Source: Achromobacter animicus (lineage in GTDB: Bacteria > Pseudomonadota > Gammaproteobacteria > Burkholderiales > Burkholderiaceae_B). From it: 64,000 nucleotides of DNA. Every line of letters starts with the position of its first letter. Position 1 is the first letter of the stretch. The notes under the pieces were generated by a model, which was not told where the DNA came from, did not search any database, and saw only the letters and a program-made list of their open reading frames with translations. Positions 1 through 6,987 of this stretch are shown here, in pieces. Location of the stretch: the NCBI RefSeq assembly GCF_902859585.1, contig NZ_CADIJM010000012.1, forward strand, positions 62,001-126,000, read 5' to 3'. The position numbers and the translations under genes were made by a program.

Positions 1-454
1 GGCGCGCCCATTGCGCCGCGCGGCCTTGCGCGATGCGCAGCGCCTGCGGCGTGTGCGCGCCCTGGATCCATCCGGCGCGCACGCGCGGCACGTCCATCGC
101 ATGCCGTTCGATCAGGTCAAAAACCACGTCCGCCGTCGCGCCGGCAAACCGTGTCAGCCGCTCCCCGCGCTCGGGGCCGAACATCGAAATCAGATCCTCC
201 GGGTCGTACTTCAAACCGGGAATGACCTGACCGCCGTTGCGGCCCGATCCGCCGAAGCCAATCTCGCGCGCCTCCAGCAGTACGACCTTCACACCGCGCT
301 CGGCCAGGTGCAACGCGGTGGACAAGCCGGCATAGCCGCCGCCGATCACGGCGACGTCGGCCTGCGCCGACGCGTCCAGCGGCCCGGTGGGCGGCGGCGG
401 CGCCGCGGTGGCCGCCCACAGTGACGGGGAAAGCGGAAACGGCGCTGGCTGCAT
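1..454 (-). CDS. FAD-dependent oxidoreductase (DAO/PuuB-like), C-terminus beyond window
   Basis: The first 151 residues of an FAD-dependent amine or amino-acid oxidoreductase are present; the rest lies beyond the left edge. A proline-rich lead of about 30 residues is followed by a Rossmann dinucleotide-binding motif (VAVIGGGYAGLS, about residues 34-45), then EAREIGFGGSGRNGGQV, which is typical of the DAO family that includes gamma-glutamylputrescine oxidase. The ATG at 454 follows the ABC ATPase stop by 13 bases, so the gene is probably last in the transport operon. It likely oxidises the imported amine or amino acid. The substrate is not readable from the fragment, and glycine, D-amino-acid or opine oxidases remain possible. 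Confidence 0.8.
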   Translation of the reverse strand, partial: MQPAPFPLSPSLWAATAAPPPPTGPLDASAQADVAVIGGGYAGLSTALHLAERGVKVVLLEAREIGFGGSGRNGGQVIPGLKYDPEDLISMFGPERGERLTRFAGATADVVFDLIERHAMDVPRVRAGWIQGAHTPQALRIAQGRAAQWAR

Positions 455-467
455 GGGGCTTCCTTCC

Positions 468-1199
468 TTACATGGGATGCAGCACGCGCCGCAGGAAGTC
501 CTGCGTGCGCGGATGCTGCGGATGATTCAGCACTTCGCGGGCGGCGCCCTGCTCCACCATGACCCCGCCGTCGAAAAACATGACGCGGTCGGCGACCTCG
601 CGCGCAAAGCTCATTTCGTGGGTGACGACGACCATCGTCATGCCGGCCTCGGCCAGCTTGCGCATGACGCCCAGCACATCGCCGACCAGTTCGGGATCGA
701 GCGCCGAGGTGGGCTCGTCGAACAGGATCGCCTTGGGTTGCATCGCGAGCGCCCGCGCGATCGCCACGCGCTGCTGCTGTCCGCCGGATAGCTGGTTCGG
801 ATGCGCGTGCTCCTTGTCCGCCAGCCCCACGCTGGCCAGCAATTCGCGGCCGCGCTCCACCGCCAGGGCGCGAGGTTCCTTCTTCACGAAGATCGGGCCT
901 TCGATGACGTTTTCCAGCGCCGTGCGATGCGGAAACAGGTTAAAGCGCTGGAACACCATCGCCACCTGCGTGCGGATCGACACGATGGAAGGCGCGTCGC
1001 AATCGACGAGCTCGCCGTCCACGGTGATGCGACCGGCGTTGTAGCGTTCCAGTCCGTTGATGCACCGCAGGATGGTCGACTTGCCCGAGCCGGACGGACC
1101 CACCACACACACGACCTCGCCCTGCCCGACTTCGGCGTCGATGCCTTTCAGGACCTCAAGCGGACCAAAGCTCTTCCTTACGCCTTGCAGGCTGATCAT
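468..1199 (-). CDS. Polar amino-acid ABC transporter ATP-binding protein
   Basis: This 243-residue protein is the cytoplasmic ATPase of a GlnQ/HisP-type amino-acid importer. Walker [10 protein letters not shown] is at 34-42, the Q-loop glutamine at 84, the signature LSGGQ at 137-141, Walker B AILFDEP at 157-163 and the H-loop histidine at 194, so all catalytic elements are intact. The ATG at 1199 overlaps the permease stop in an ATGA junction, which implies translational coupling. A longer reading frame runs upstream through the permease gene but only this start gives a normal family N-terminus ([12 protein letters not shown]). It works with the permease and binding protein just upstream in transcription order. 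Confidence 0.95.
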   Translation of the reverse strand: MISLQGVRKSFGPLEVLKGIDAEVGQGEVVCVVGPSGSGKSTILRCINGLERYNAGRITVDGELVDCDAPSIVSIRTQVAMVFQRFNLFPHRTALENVIEGPIFVKKEPRALAVERGRELLASVGLADKEHAHPNQLSGGQQQRVAIARALAMQPKAILFDEPTSALDPELVGDVLGVMRKLAEAGMTMVVVTHEMSFAREVADRVMFFDGGVMVEQGAAREVLNHPQHPRTQDFLRRVLHPM

Positions 1200-1849
1200 T
1201 TGATGGCGCTCCGCTTTTCCAGATGCCGCACCAGCAGGATGAGCGGCACGCACATCACCAGGTACATCAGCGCCACCAGTGTGAACACCGTGGCGTTCTT
1301 GAAGGTGGATACGGCGATGAGCTTGCCTTGCAGCGCCAGCTCGGCGACGGTGATGGTGGACGCCTGCGACGAGTCCTTCAGCATCATGATCATGATGTTG
1401 CCGTACGGCGGCAGGACGATCTTTACGGCCTGCGGCAGCACGACGCGCCGCATCGTGAGGCCCCAACCCATGCCCATGGCCATCGCCGCCTCGATCTGCC
1501 CTCGGTCGATCGCCTGGATGCCCGCACGGAAGTTCTCCGCCTGATAGGCCGAATAGGCGATGCCCAGGCCGATGATGGCCGCATGCACAGCGCTCAGCGA
1601 CACGCCCATGTCCGGCATCACGAAGTAGATGTAGAAGAGCAGCACGATGATCGGAATGCCGCGCAGCAGATTGACAAGGCCCGCGCTGAAGCCCGACAGA
1701 TATTTGTTGCCGGACACCCGCATCAACGCCCATACCAGGCCCAGTACCGTGGACAGCGCAAGGGAACCCAGCGTGACCAGAATGGTGAGCTTGGCGCCCT
1801 CCAGCAGGATCGGCATGAACTCTGCCGCGTCTTTCAAGAATTCCGTCAT
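1196..1849 (-). CDS. Polar amino-acid ABC transporter permease (HisM/GlnP type)
   Basis: This is an inner-membrane permease of 217 residues with about five hydrophobic segments and the cytoplasmic EAA-type loop ([18 protein letters not shown]) that contacts the ATPase. It belongs to the HisM/GlnP family for uptake of polar amino acids. I chose the ATG at 1849 ([11 protein letters not shown]); a GTG four codons upstream (1861) is an alternative. A GGAG lies about 11 bases before the ATG. Only one permease gene is present, so the transporter probably works as a homodimer. Its stop overlaps the ATPase start by four bases. Confidence 0.93.
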   Translation of the reverse strand: MTEFLKDAAEFMPILLEGAKLTILVTLGSLALSTVLGLVWALMRVSGNKYLSGFSAGLVNLLRGIPIIVLLFYIYFVMPDMGVSLSAVHAAIIGLGIAYSAYQAENFRAGIQAIDRGQIEAAMAMGMGWGLTMRRVVLPQAVKIVLPPYGNIMIMMLKDSSQASTITVAELALQGKLIAVSTFKNATVFTLVALMYLVMCVPLILLVRHLEKRSAIK

Positions 1850-1994
1850 GAGTCCACCCACTCCAAGAAGACAGCCCGCGATGACCGCTTGGGAAACGGC
1901 CAGAGAAGTGCCGCGGATGCGCTGCGTCCGCCGACGCGACCGAACGCGCCGGCGGGATGCTGCAAATGCCTGAACTGAGTCGGCCCGACCGGCA

Positions 1995-2750
1995 TCACGC
2001 GCCGCCCAGACCCCACTTCTTCAGGATCGCGTCGATGGCGCCGTCGGCTTTCAGCTTGGCCAGCGCCTTGTTGATCCGATCAAGCAGCTCGGTGTCGTCC
2101 TTGCGCGTGGCAAGCCCAAGGCTTCCCATGATCGTCGGCTGGTACGACTGCGCCATCTTCAGGTTGGGATAGTTGCCCTGCGACAGGACGTACGCAGCGA
2201 TGGGATAGTCCATGAAGCCGCCCTGGATGCGGCCGGCGTTGGCGTCGCGCATCATGTCTGGCGGGTTGTCGTAAAGCTTCACTTCCTTGAAGACGCCGCT
2301 CTTTTGAATGGGCTCGACAAAGGCCGTGCCGACCTGCACACCGACGGTCATGCCCTTCATGTCGGCGAAGGACTTGTATTCCTTGTTGTCGGTCTTGAGC
2401 ACCATGAGGCCCTCGCCGTAGCGATAGACGGGCTCGGAAAAGCTCACCACCTGTTGGCGCTGCGGCGTGATGAACATCGCCGCCGACACGATGTCGATGC
2501 GCTTGGATGTCAGCGATCCGATCAGTGCGGAAAACGCCATGGGCTCTATCTGCACCGAGAACCCGGCCTCCTTGCCCACCGCTTTCACGATATCGACCAT
2601 CACGCCCTCGATGCTGTTCGTCTTGGTATCGAGAAAGGTGAATGGGCTGCCGGTGGGCGTGGACCCCACCTTCAATACCGTCTGGGCTTGGGCGCCCGCC
2701 GCCATGGACAATGCTGCGAATACAGAGACAACAAGAGTCTTGAATTTCAT
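1995..2750 (-). CDS. Amino-acid ABC transporter periplasmic substrate-binding protein
   Basis: This 251-residue protein has a Sec signal peptide (MKFKTLVVSVFAALSMAAGAQA, cleavage about residue 22) followed by a family-3 solute-binding domain (VLKVGSTPTGSPFTFLD, then SIEGVMVDIVKAVGKEAG). It should capture an amino acid or related amine in the periplasm for the permease encoded next. A GAGGA ribosome site sits six bases before the ATG at 2750. The 145 bases between this gene and the permease hold no further frame I can support; higher expression of binding protein than permease is common in such operons. The ligand cannot be assigned from sequence alone. Confidence 0.93.
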   Translation of the reverse strand: MKFKTLVVSVFAALSMAAGAQAQTVLKVGSTPTGSPFTFLDTKTNSIEGVMVDIVKAVGKEAGFSVQIEPMAFSALIGSLTSKRIDIVSAAMFITPQRQQVVSFSEPVYRYGEGLMVLKTDNKEYKSFADMKGMTVGVQVGTAFVEPIQKSGVFKEVKLYDNPPDMMRDANAGRIQGGFMDYPIAAYVLSQGNYPNLKMAQSYQPTIMGSLGLATRKDDTELLDRINKALAKLKADGAIDAILKKWGLGGA

Positions 2751-2848
2751 GACATATCCTCATCGTGGCAAAGAAGGCCGGGCCGCGCGTGACGCGTCCG
2801 GTGTAGCGGCACGCTCCCCGCGCGTTCCGCCGCTTGGGTGCTGCGCGC

Positions 2849-3520
2849 TCAGGGCGCTTGTGGCGTGTTCTCCTCCGCGGCTTGAGTGATGTTGGAGATG
2901 GCCCAGATGACCTCGGTCGTCTGCGTTCCCGGATTGCACCAGCGGCGCGGCGTGCTGCTGGCGTAGCAGAAGCTGTCGCCCGCTTGCAGGCGAATGACGC
3001 GGTCGCCCACCCACAGTTCGAGCACGCCCGTGAGCACCAGGCCGATCTGCTCGCCCTGCCCCGTCACGAAGAGCTCGGTGCCGGTGGAGCCGCCGGGCGC
3101 GATGGATGCGCGGCACAGGTCCATGCTGCGGCAGGCCGAGGGCGTGAACATCTCTTTGCTGATGCCCGTTTCCTTCAAGTCGATATGGCGGTGCGTGCCC
3201 GCGCGGGCCACGCGGCCATCCTCTTCGCCGCCGGTATGCTCGGCGTTGCGCAACAACGCATTGACCGACACGCGGAACTCGCGCGCCAGGAGATGTAGGA
3301 CTTTGACGGAGGCCGAGCTCAGCCCTCTTTCGATCTGGCTGAGCAGGCCGAGCGACATGCCGCAGGCCCGGGCGACGTCAGCCAGCGACCTTCCCTGTTG
3401 CTTGCGCAATTGACGCAACTGCTGACCCAGCCACAGATCGACGGCCGACTCCGGCCGCTGCGCGTGGGCGGGCGACGAGGGTGCTGCGCTGGCACGGCGA
3501 ACGGCGGCAGAGCGGCTCAT
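2849..3520 (-). CDS. XRE-family transcriptional regulator with C-terminal cupin domain
   Basis: This 223-residue regulator has an XRE helix-turn-helix at about 31-90 (LGQQLRQLRKQQGRSLADVA, then MSLGLLSQIERG) and a C-terminal double-stranded beta-helix cupin at about 140-215. The layout is that of PuuR-like local regulators, whose cupin senses a metabolite. The gene lies immediately upstream of the ABC and oxidoreductase genes on the same strand, 98 bases from the binding-protein start, so it probably controls that operon and itself. The extra 25 N-terminal residues are Ala/Ser/Arg-rich. A 28-bp inverted repeat ends one base before its ATG and is a strong candidate for its own operator. Confidence 0.9.
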   Translation of the reverse strand: MSRSAAVRRASAAPSSPAHAQRPESAVDLWLGQQLRQLRKQQGRSLADVARACGMSLGLLSQIERGLSSASVKVLHLLAREFRVSVNALLRNAEHTGGEEDGRVARAGTHRHIDLKETGISKEMFTPSACRSMDLCRASIAPGGSTGTELFVTGQGEQIGLVLTGVLELWVGDRVIRLQAGDSFCYASSTPRRWCNPGTQTTEVIWAISNITQAAEENTPQAP

Positions 3521-3521
3521 A

Positions 3522-3549
3522 TGAAAATTTCATGTGCATGTAATTTTCA
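3522..3549. promoter_or_regulatory. 28-bp inverted repeat, probable operator of the XRE-cupin regulator
   Basis: The arms TGAAAATT and AATTTTCA enclose two CATG/GCATG-type inner half-sites, giving a near-perfect dyad (TGAAAATTTCATG facing CATGTAATTTTCA on the plus strand). It is AT-rich in a GC-rich genome and abuts the regulator start codon, so bound protein would block initiation. Binding by the adjacent regulator is inference. Confidence 0.6.
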
Positions 3550-3564
3550 ATACTAAGGAGCCGC

Positions 3565-3606
3565 AAAAACGCCCACAATCCAGGGACTTCCCTAGCGTTG
3601 TGGGCG
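3565..3606 (-). terminator. Intrinsic terminator of the rpsP-rimM-trmD operon
   Basis: Nine paired bases, CGCCCACAA (3570-3578) with TTGTGGGCG (3598-3606), with a smaller AGGGA/TCCCT hairpin inside. On the minus strand the stem is followed by GTTTTTGCGG. It starts 20 bases after the trmD stop, so transcription should end before the regulator gene. Confidence 0.85.
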
Positions 3607-3625
3607 TGGCGGGCCGGCGCGACAG

Positions 3626-4528
3626 TCAGGAGACGTCGGACGGATTGGGCTTGGGATCGGGGCTGGAATCCGGGGTGGTGTCGGGCTGGTTCTGCCCCGT
3701 GGGCGCGGCATCCGCGGCGGGCTTGCGCGGGCGCCGGCGTCTTGTGCCCGGCTCCGCAGGCAACGGCGTGCCGGCCAACTCCGCCAGATAGCGCTCGTCC
3801 AGCTTGCTCAGCCAGCCTTTCGCGCGCGCGGATTCGATGAGTTCGGGCCGGCGTGCGGCAGTCAACGCCAGCGACCGCTCGCGCCGCCAGCGCGCGATAT
3901 TGGCGTGATGGCCGCTTAGCAGCGGCGCCGGCACCGCTTCGCCCTCGTAGACCTCCGGGCGCGTGTAGTGCGGGCTGTCCAGCAGGCCGGACAAGGTGTC
4001 GTTGAAGGAATCCTGCAGGGCGGAATCGCCGTCGTTGAGCACGCCTGGCAAAAGACGCACGGCGGCATCGATCACGGCAAGCGCCGCGATTTCACCACCG
4101 GAGAGGACGAAGTCGCCGAGCGAGATTTCCTGCGTGACGCAGCGATCAATGAAGCGCTGGTCCACACCTTCGTAGCGGCCGCAGATGAGAATGAGGCCAT
4201 CGCTGGCGGCCAAGGCTTCGGCGCCGGCCTGGTCATAGCGCCGGCCGACCGGCGCAAGCAGCGCCACCGGGGCGGGACCCAGGCCCTGTCCGGCGCGCGC
4301 CTGCTGGGCGGCATTGACGGCGGCTTCCAACGGGCCCGGCATCATCACCATTCCTGGGCCGCCGCCATAGGGGCGGTCGTCCACGGTGCGGTGTACGTCA
4401 TGCGTGAAATCGCGGGGATTCCAGGCATGGAGCTGCCACCGGCCCTGGGCGTGGGCCCGGCCGGTGACGCCGAGGTCGCGCACCACCCCGAACATTTCGG
4501 GAAATAGCGTAACGACGTCGATACGCAT
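3626..4528 (-). CDS. trmD: tRNA (guanine37-N1)-methyltransferase TrmD
   Basis: TrmD uses S-adenosylmethionine to methylate G37 next to the anticodon and prevents +1 frameshifting. The SPOUT trefoil-knot motifs are clear: [27 protein letters not shown] and [20 protein letters not shown]. The protein has 300 residues, against about 255 in Escherichia coli. The excess is a C-terminal tail ([13 protein letters not shown], then a Pro/Asp/Ser-rich stretch) that looks disordered and basic-to-acidic. The ATG at 4528 shares a base with the rimM stop (TGATG), so translation is coupled. A TTG one codon earlier would put the start inside the rimM stop region and is less likely. Confidence 0.97.
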   Translation of the reverse strand: MRIDVVTLFPEMFGVVRDLGVTGRAHAQGRWQLHAWNPRDFTHDVHRTVDDRPYGGGPGMVMMPGPLEAAVNAAQQARAGQGLGPAPVALLAPVGRRYDQAGAEALAASDGLILICGRYEGVDQRFIDRCVTQEISLGDFVLSGGEIAALAVIDAAVRLLPGVLNDGDSALQDSFNDTLSGLLDSPHYTRPEVYEGEAVPAPLLSGHHANIARWRRERSLALTAARRPELIESARAKGWLSKLDERYLAELAGTPLPAEPGTRRRRPRKPAADAAPTGQNQPDTTPDSSPDPKPNPSDVS

Positions 4529-5145
4529 CAAAAATCCGCGGGCCAGTCGCTGTCGATGCGGCGGGCAGCCAGATCAACGGCGTGGATATGCGCGCGTACG
4601 AACGGTACAAGCATTTCGGCGGGTCGGCCCTTGGCGTCCAGGACGGGTTCGGGGCTTTCGCCTTCACCCTTCTGCAGCAGGACCTTCAACACGGCGTGAG
4701 CGCCGTTGTCGAGGACCTCGCTGACCACGCCAATTCGGGCGGGTTCGCCGTTGGCGCTGGAGTACAGCGCGCAACCAATAAGATCGACCCAGTAGTATTC
4801 GTCTTCCTCGGGCGCGGGAAATGATCCGCGCGGCGCTTGCACGGTATGTCCGCGCAACGCTTCGGCCTGGTCGCGATCCGTGATGCCCTGCAGTTGCGCC
4901 ACCACGGTGGCTCCCTGCGAACGAACTTGCAAGATCTTGAATGCGACAGGCGCAGACGCGACAGCGCCCCGCGCCAATTCAGGCACAGGGCGAGTCAACC
5001 ACCATTGAGACGCTGAGAGCAGCACTTCGGCGTTGGCCGAATGCGGCTGCACTTTAACCCAGCCTTTCACACCGTAGGCTGCAGTGATGCGGCCCAGCTC
5101 GACCAAATCCGTAGGCGCCGCGTTTGAGGTTGCGGCATCAGGCAT
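4528..5145 (-). CDS. rimM: 16S rRNA processing protein RimM
   Basis: RimM is a 30S assembly factor that binds ribosomal protein S19 and helps mature the 3' domain of 16S rRNA. The 205-residue protein shows the N-terminal RimM domain ([20 protein letters not shown], residues about 14-33) and a C-terminal PRC-barrel ([12 protein letters not shown], about 117-128; [19 protein letters not shown] near the end). It sits in the usual order between rpsP and trmD. There are 126 bases between the rpsP stop and its start, with no obvious terminator, so one transcript is likely. Confidence 0.96.
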   Translation of the reverse strand: MPDAATSNAAPTDLVELGRITAAYGVKGWVKVQPHSANAEVLLSASQWWLTRPVPELARGAVASAPVAFKILQVRSQGATVVAQLQGITDRDQAEALRGHTVQAPRGSFPAPEEDEYYWVDLIGCALYSSANGEPARIGVVSEVLDNGAHAVLKVLLQKGEGESPEPVLDAKGRPAEMLVPFVRAHIHAVDLAARRIDSDWPADF

Positions 5146-5271
5146 TTATCGTGCTCTTTATCAGGCTTGGATAGCAATGAAGCAGCCAGGAATATCCGCT
5201 TTCAAGCGCGAGGCTCTAAGCGTGGAAAACCTGCTGCTCCAGAATCAGCTAAGGATGTGCGTCGCGGGCAA

Positions 5272-5532
5272 TTAGGCCGCGGCGGAAACCTTGGCCGAGT
5301 ATTCCTTGACCAGACGCTCGACGGCGGGCGACAGTTGCGCGCCGGTGCCGGTCCAGTACTGCACGCGATCCAGCGCAATGCGCAGGTTTTCCGTGCCTTC
5401 GCTAGCCACGGGGTTGTAAAAACCCACGCGCTCGATAAAACGGCCGTCGCGACGGTTACGCGAATCGGTGGCCACCAGGTTGTAGAACGGACGCTTCTTG
5501 GACCCACCGCGGGCCAGGCGAATCACCACCAT
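5272..5532 (-). CDS. rpsP: 30S ribosomal protein S16
   Basis: This 86-residue protein is ribosomal protein S16 of the small subunit. It opens with [20 protein letters not shown] and contains [15 protein letters not shown], the family signature region, and has the expected length. An AAGGGA ribosome site lies about seven bases before the ATG. It is the first gene of the rpsP-rimM-trmD operon and has a good sigma-70 promoter about 30-60 bases upstream. Confidence 0.98.
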   Translation of the reverse strand: MVVIRLARGGSKKRPFYNLVATDSRNRRDGRFIERVGFYNPVASEGTENLRIALDRVQYWTGTGAQLSPAVERLVKEYSAKVSAAA

Positions 5533-5567
5533 AGGTAATCCCTTGAATTAGTTGTGAAAAACGGGAA

Positions 5568-5597
5568 ATTCTAGCACTGAAAGGAGCCTGCTGGCAA
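5568..5597 (-). promoter_or_regulatory. Sigma-70 promoter for rpsP operon
   Basis: On the minus strand TTGCCA (5597-5592) and TAGAAT (5573-5568) are separated by 18 bases. The predicted transcript starts near 5561 and leaves a leader of about 28 bases, usual for a ribosomal-protein operon. Confidence 0.65.
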
Positions 5598-6013
5598 ATG
5601 CGAGTGCCGAAGAATCTGTGATGCGGTGCGATTTGTATCCTAAAACACCACATCCGGGTATTCTACAAGCACGAGCCCAGCCCTGCTGCGGCTCGATCTG
5701 CAGGTGGCCCGGTCGTGGTTGCACTCGCCTTCGTGTGCGCAGTTTCGCCGGTACCTTCATCTGCGGCCTACCCCGGTTGTCATGCGTTTGAGCAGTTGGT
5801 GCGTCTGAAGAGCAATCTGATTGGAGAGATCGGATTTCATGTCGACCCGCGCAATACGCTACGCCCTGCCCTTGCTGGCCGCCATGAAGCGGCAGCCTCC
5901 TCCTGCCACCCCGACTTTGCTGCAAGCGCCCGGAAGATCCAGGCTGCGTTGCCGCGCCCCTGCCTGACTCCGCTTTTCCCCACAAAAAGTCGTTTAACTG
6001 GAGTGTGCAAACC
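5598..6013. other. 416-base intergenic gap with one doubtful small frame
   Basis: No gene here is convincing. The best candidate is a 42-codon frame at 5839-5967 on the plus strand (MSTRAIRYALPLLAAMKRQP and onward). It has GGAGAG nine bases before its ATG and a start that resembles a signal peptide, but it then turns into a Pro/Arg-rich tail and stops. It may be a decayed gene start or chance. Other frames in both directions lack ribosome sites and family resemblance. The region must also hold the promoter of the exported protein gene at 6014, which I could not locate. Confidence 0.35.
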
Positions 6014-6595
6014 ATGAAGAACCAAAAATCAGTCTTCTCACCCGTTGCGCGCCTGGCGATGGCGGGATTGCTGGCGGGAGCGCTGGCGTTACCCACCGAG
6101 GCGCCCGCGCGCGTGATCGGGGCGGCACTGACGACGGCCTCCGGCCAGGTGACGGCGGTGGACCAGGCCAGCCGGACCATCACCCTGCGCGGCGCCGACG
6201 GCAATACCGTGGACATCGTGGCCGGACCGGACATCCGCAACTTCAAGCAGATCAAAGCGGGCGACACGCTGACGCTGGACTATTACGAGTCGGTGGCCGT
6301 GGACGTGCGTCCCGCCGGTTCCGGTGCGCCCGAAGTCGTGACCGAGACCGCCGCGACACGGTCAGCCAAGGGCGCGATGCCCGGCGGCGCAGTGGGCCGG
6401 CAGACCACGATCACGGCCGAGATCTGGCACATCAACCGGAGCGCAAACCTGGTGATCCTGAAGGGCCCCCAAGGCGGCAGGCGCACCATCCAGGTCAGGG
6501 ATCCGGCGCTGCGCGCAAAACTTCAGCAGTTGAAGGAAGGTGATCTGGTGGACTTCACGATCACGCAGGCGGTCGCCGCGGCCATTCACAGGTAG
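6014..6595 (+). CDS. Exported protein of unknown function, beta-rich
   Basis: This 193-residue protein has an N-terminal signal sequence (VARLAMAGLLAGALALPTEAPA) and then two short similar modules that look like small beta barrels: SGQVTAVDQASRTITLRGADG and, later, AEIWHINRSANLVILKGPQG. Each describes a property over a reaction-like TI(T/V)LRG or VILKGP strand, a pattern seen in small secreted copper-binding or DUF5666-like proteins. The ATG at 6014 has GGAG ten bases upstream; a GTG at 6005 is less likely. It stands alone, with a strong terminator after it. I do not recognise a precise function. Confidence 0.75.
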   Translation: MKNQKSVFSPVARLAMAGLLAGALALPTEAPARVIGAALTTASGQVTAVDQASRTITLRGADGNTVDIVAGPDIRNFKQIKAGDTLTLDYYESVAVDVRPAGSGAPEVVTETAATRSAKGAMPGGAVGRQTTITAEIWHINRSANLVILKGPQGGRRTIQVRDPALRAKLQQLKEGDLVDFTITQAVAAAIHR

Positions 6596-6664
6596 GCAAG
6601 GACACGCCGGTATAAAGGGCCGCCCCAAAAAGGCAAAAAAATTCGCCAAACTGACGCCCGCAAA

Positions 6665-6696
6665 GAACAAGGCCCGCTTTCAAGCGGGCCTTGTTC
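6665..6696. terminator. Bidirectional hairpin between convergent genes
   Basis: A perfect 15-bp stem, GAACAAGGCCCGCTT (6665-6679) with AAGCGGGCCTTGTTC (6682-6696), has a two-base loop. It lies between the exported-protein gene (plus) and the tusA-like gene (minus) and can serve both, although the U-run is short. Confidence 0.7.
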
Positions 6697-6717
6697 ATGA
6701 AGCGAATGCCCGCCCGG

Positions 6718-6987
6718 CTAGCGCCGGCGCAGGAAATGCACGCAGCGACCGTCGGCCTCTTGCTGCGCGACCAGCGCATTGCCGGTCTGACGCGCAAACG
6801 CCTGAAAATCGCGGATCGCATTGCGGTCCGTCGTGATGACGCGCACGACCTGCCCGCTTTCCATCGTTGCAAGCGCCTTCTTGGCGCGCAGGATGGGCAA
6901 GGGGCACGTGAGCCCGCTGGCATCGACGTCTTGGTCGAACACCGGCGCCTCGGCGCCGGCATCGAGACGGGAATCGACGTCGCTCAT
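6718..6987 (-). CDS. TusA/SirA-family sulfur carrier protein
   Basis: This 89-residue protein is a TusA-type sulfur carrier, which passes persulfide sulfur for tRNA thiolation or other sulfur transfer. The family motif LTCPLPILRAKKAL places the catalytic cysteine at residue 28 (CPxP). The length suits the family, with an N-terminal extension of about 20 residues. The ATG at 6987 shares a base with the alaS stop (TGATG), so it is translated from the alaS message. A longer frame upstream (from 7008) lies wholly in alaS and is less likely. Whether it is the tRNA 2-thiouridine TusA or a paralogue cannot be decided here. Confidence 0.88.
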   Translation of the reverse strand: MSDVDSRLDAGAEAPVFDQDVDASGLTCPLPILRAKKALATMESGQVVRVITTDRNAIRDFQAFARQTGNALVAQQEADGRCVHFLRRR

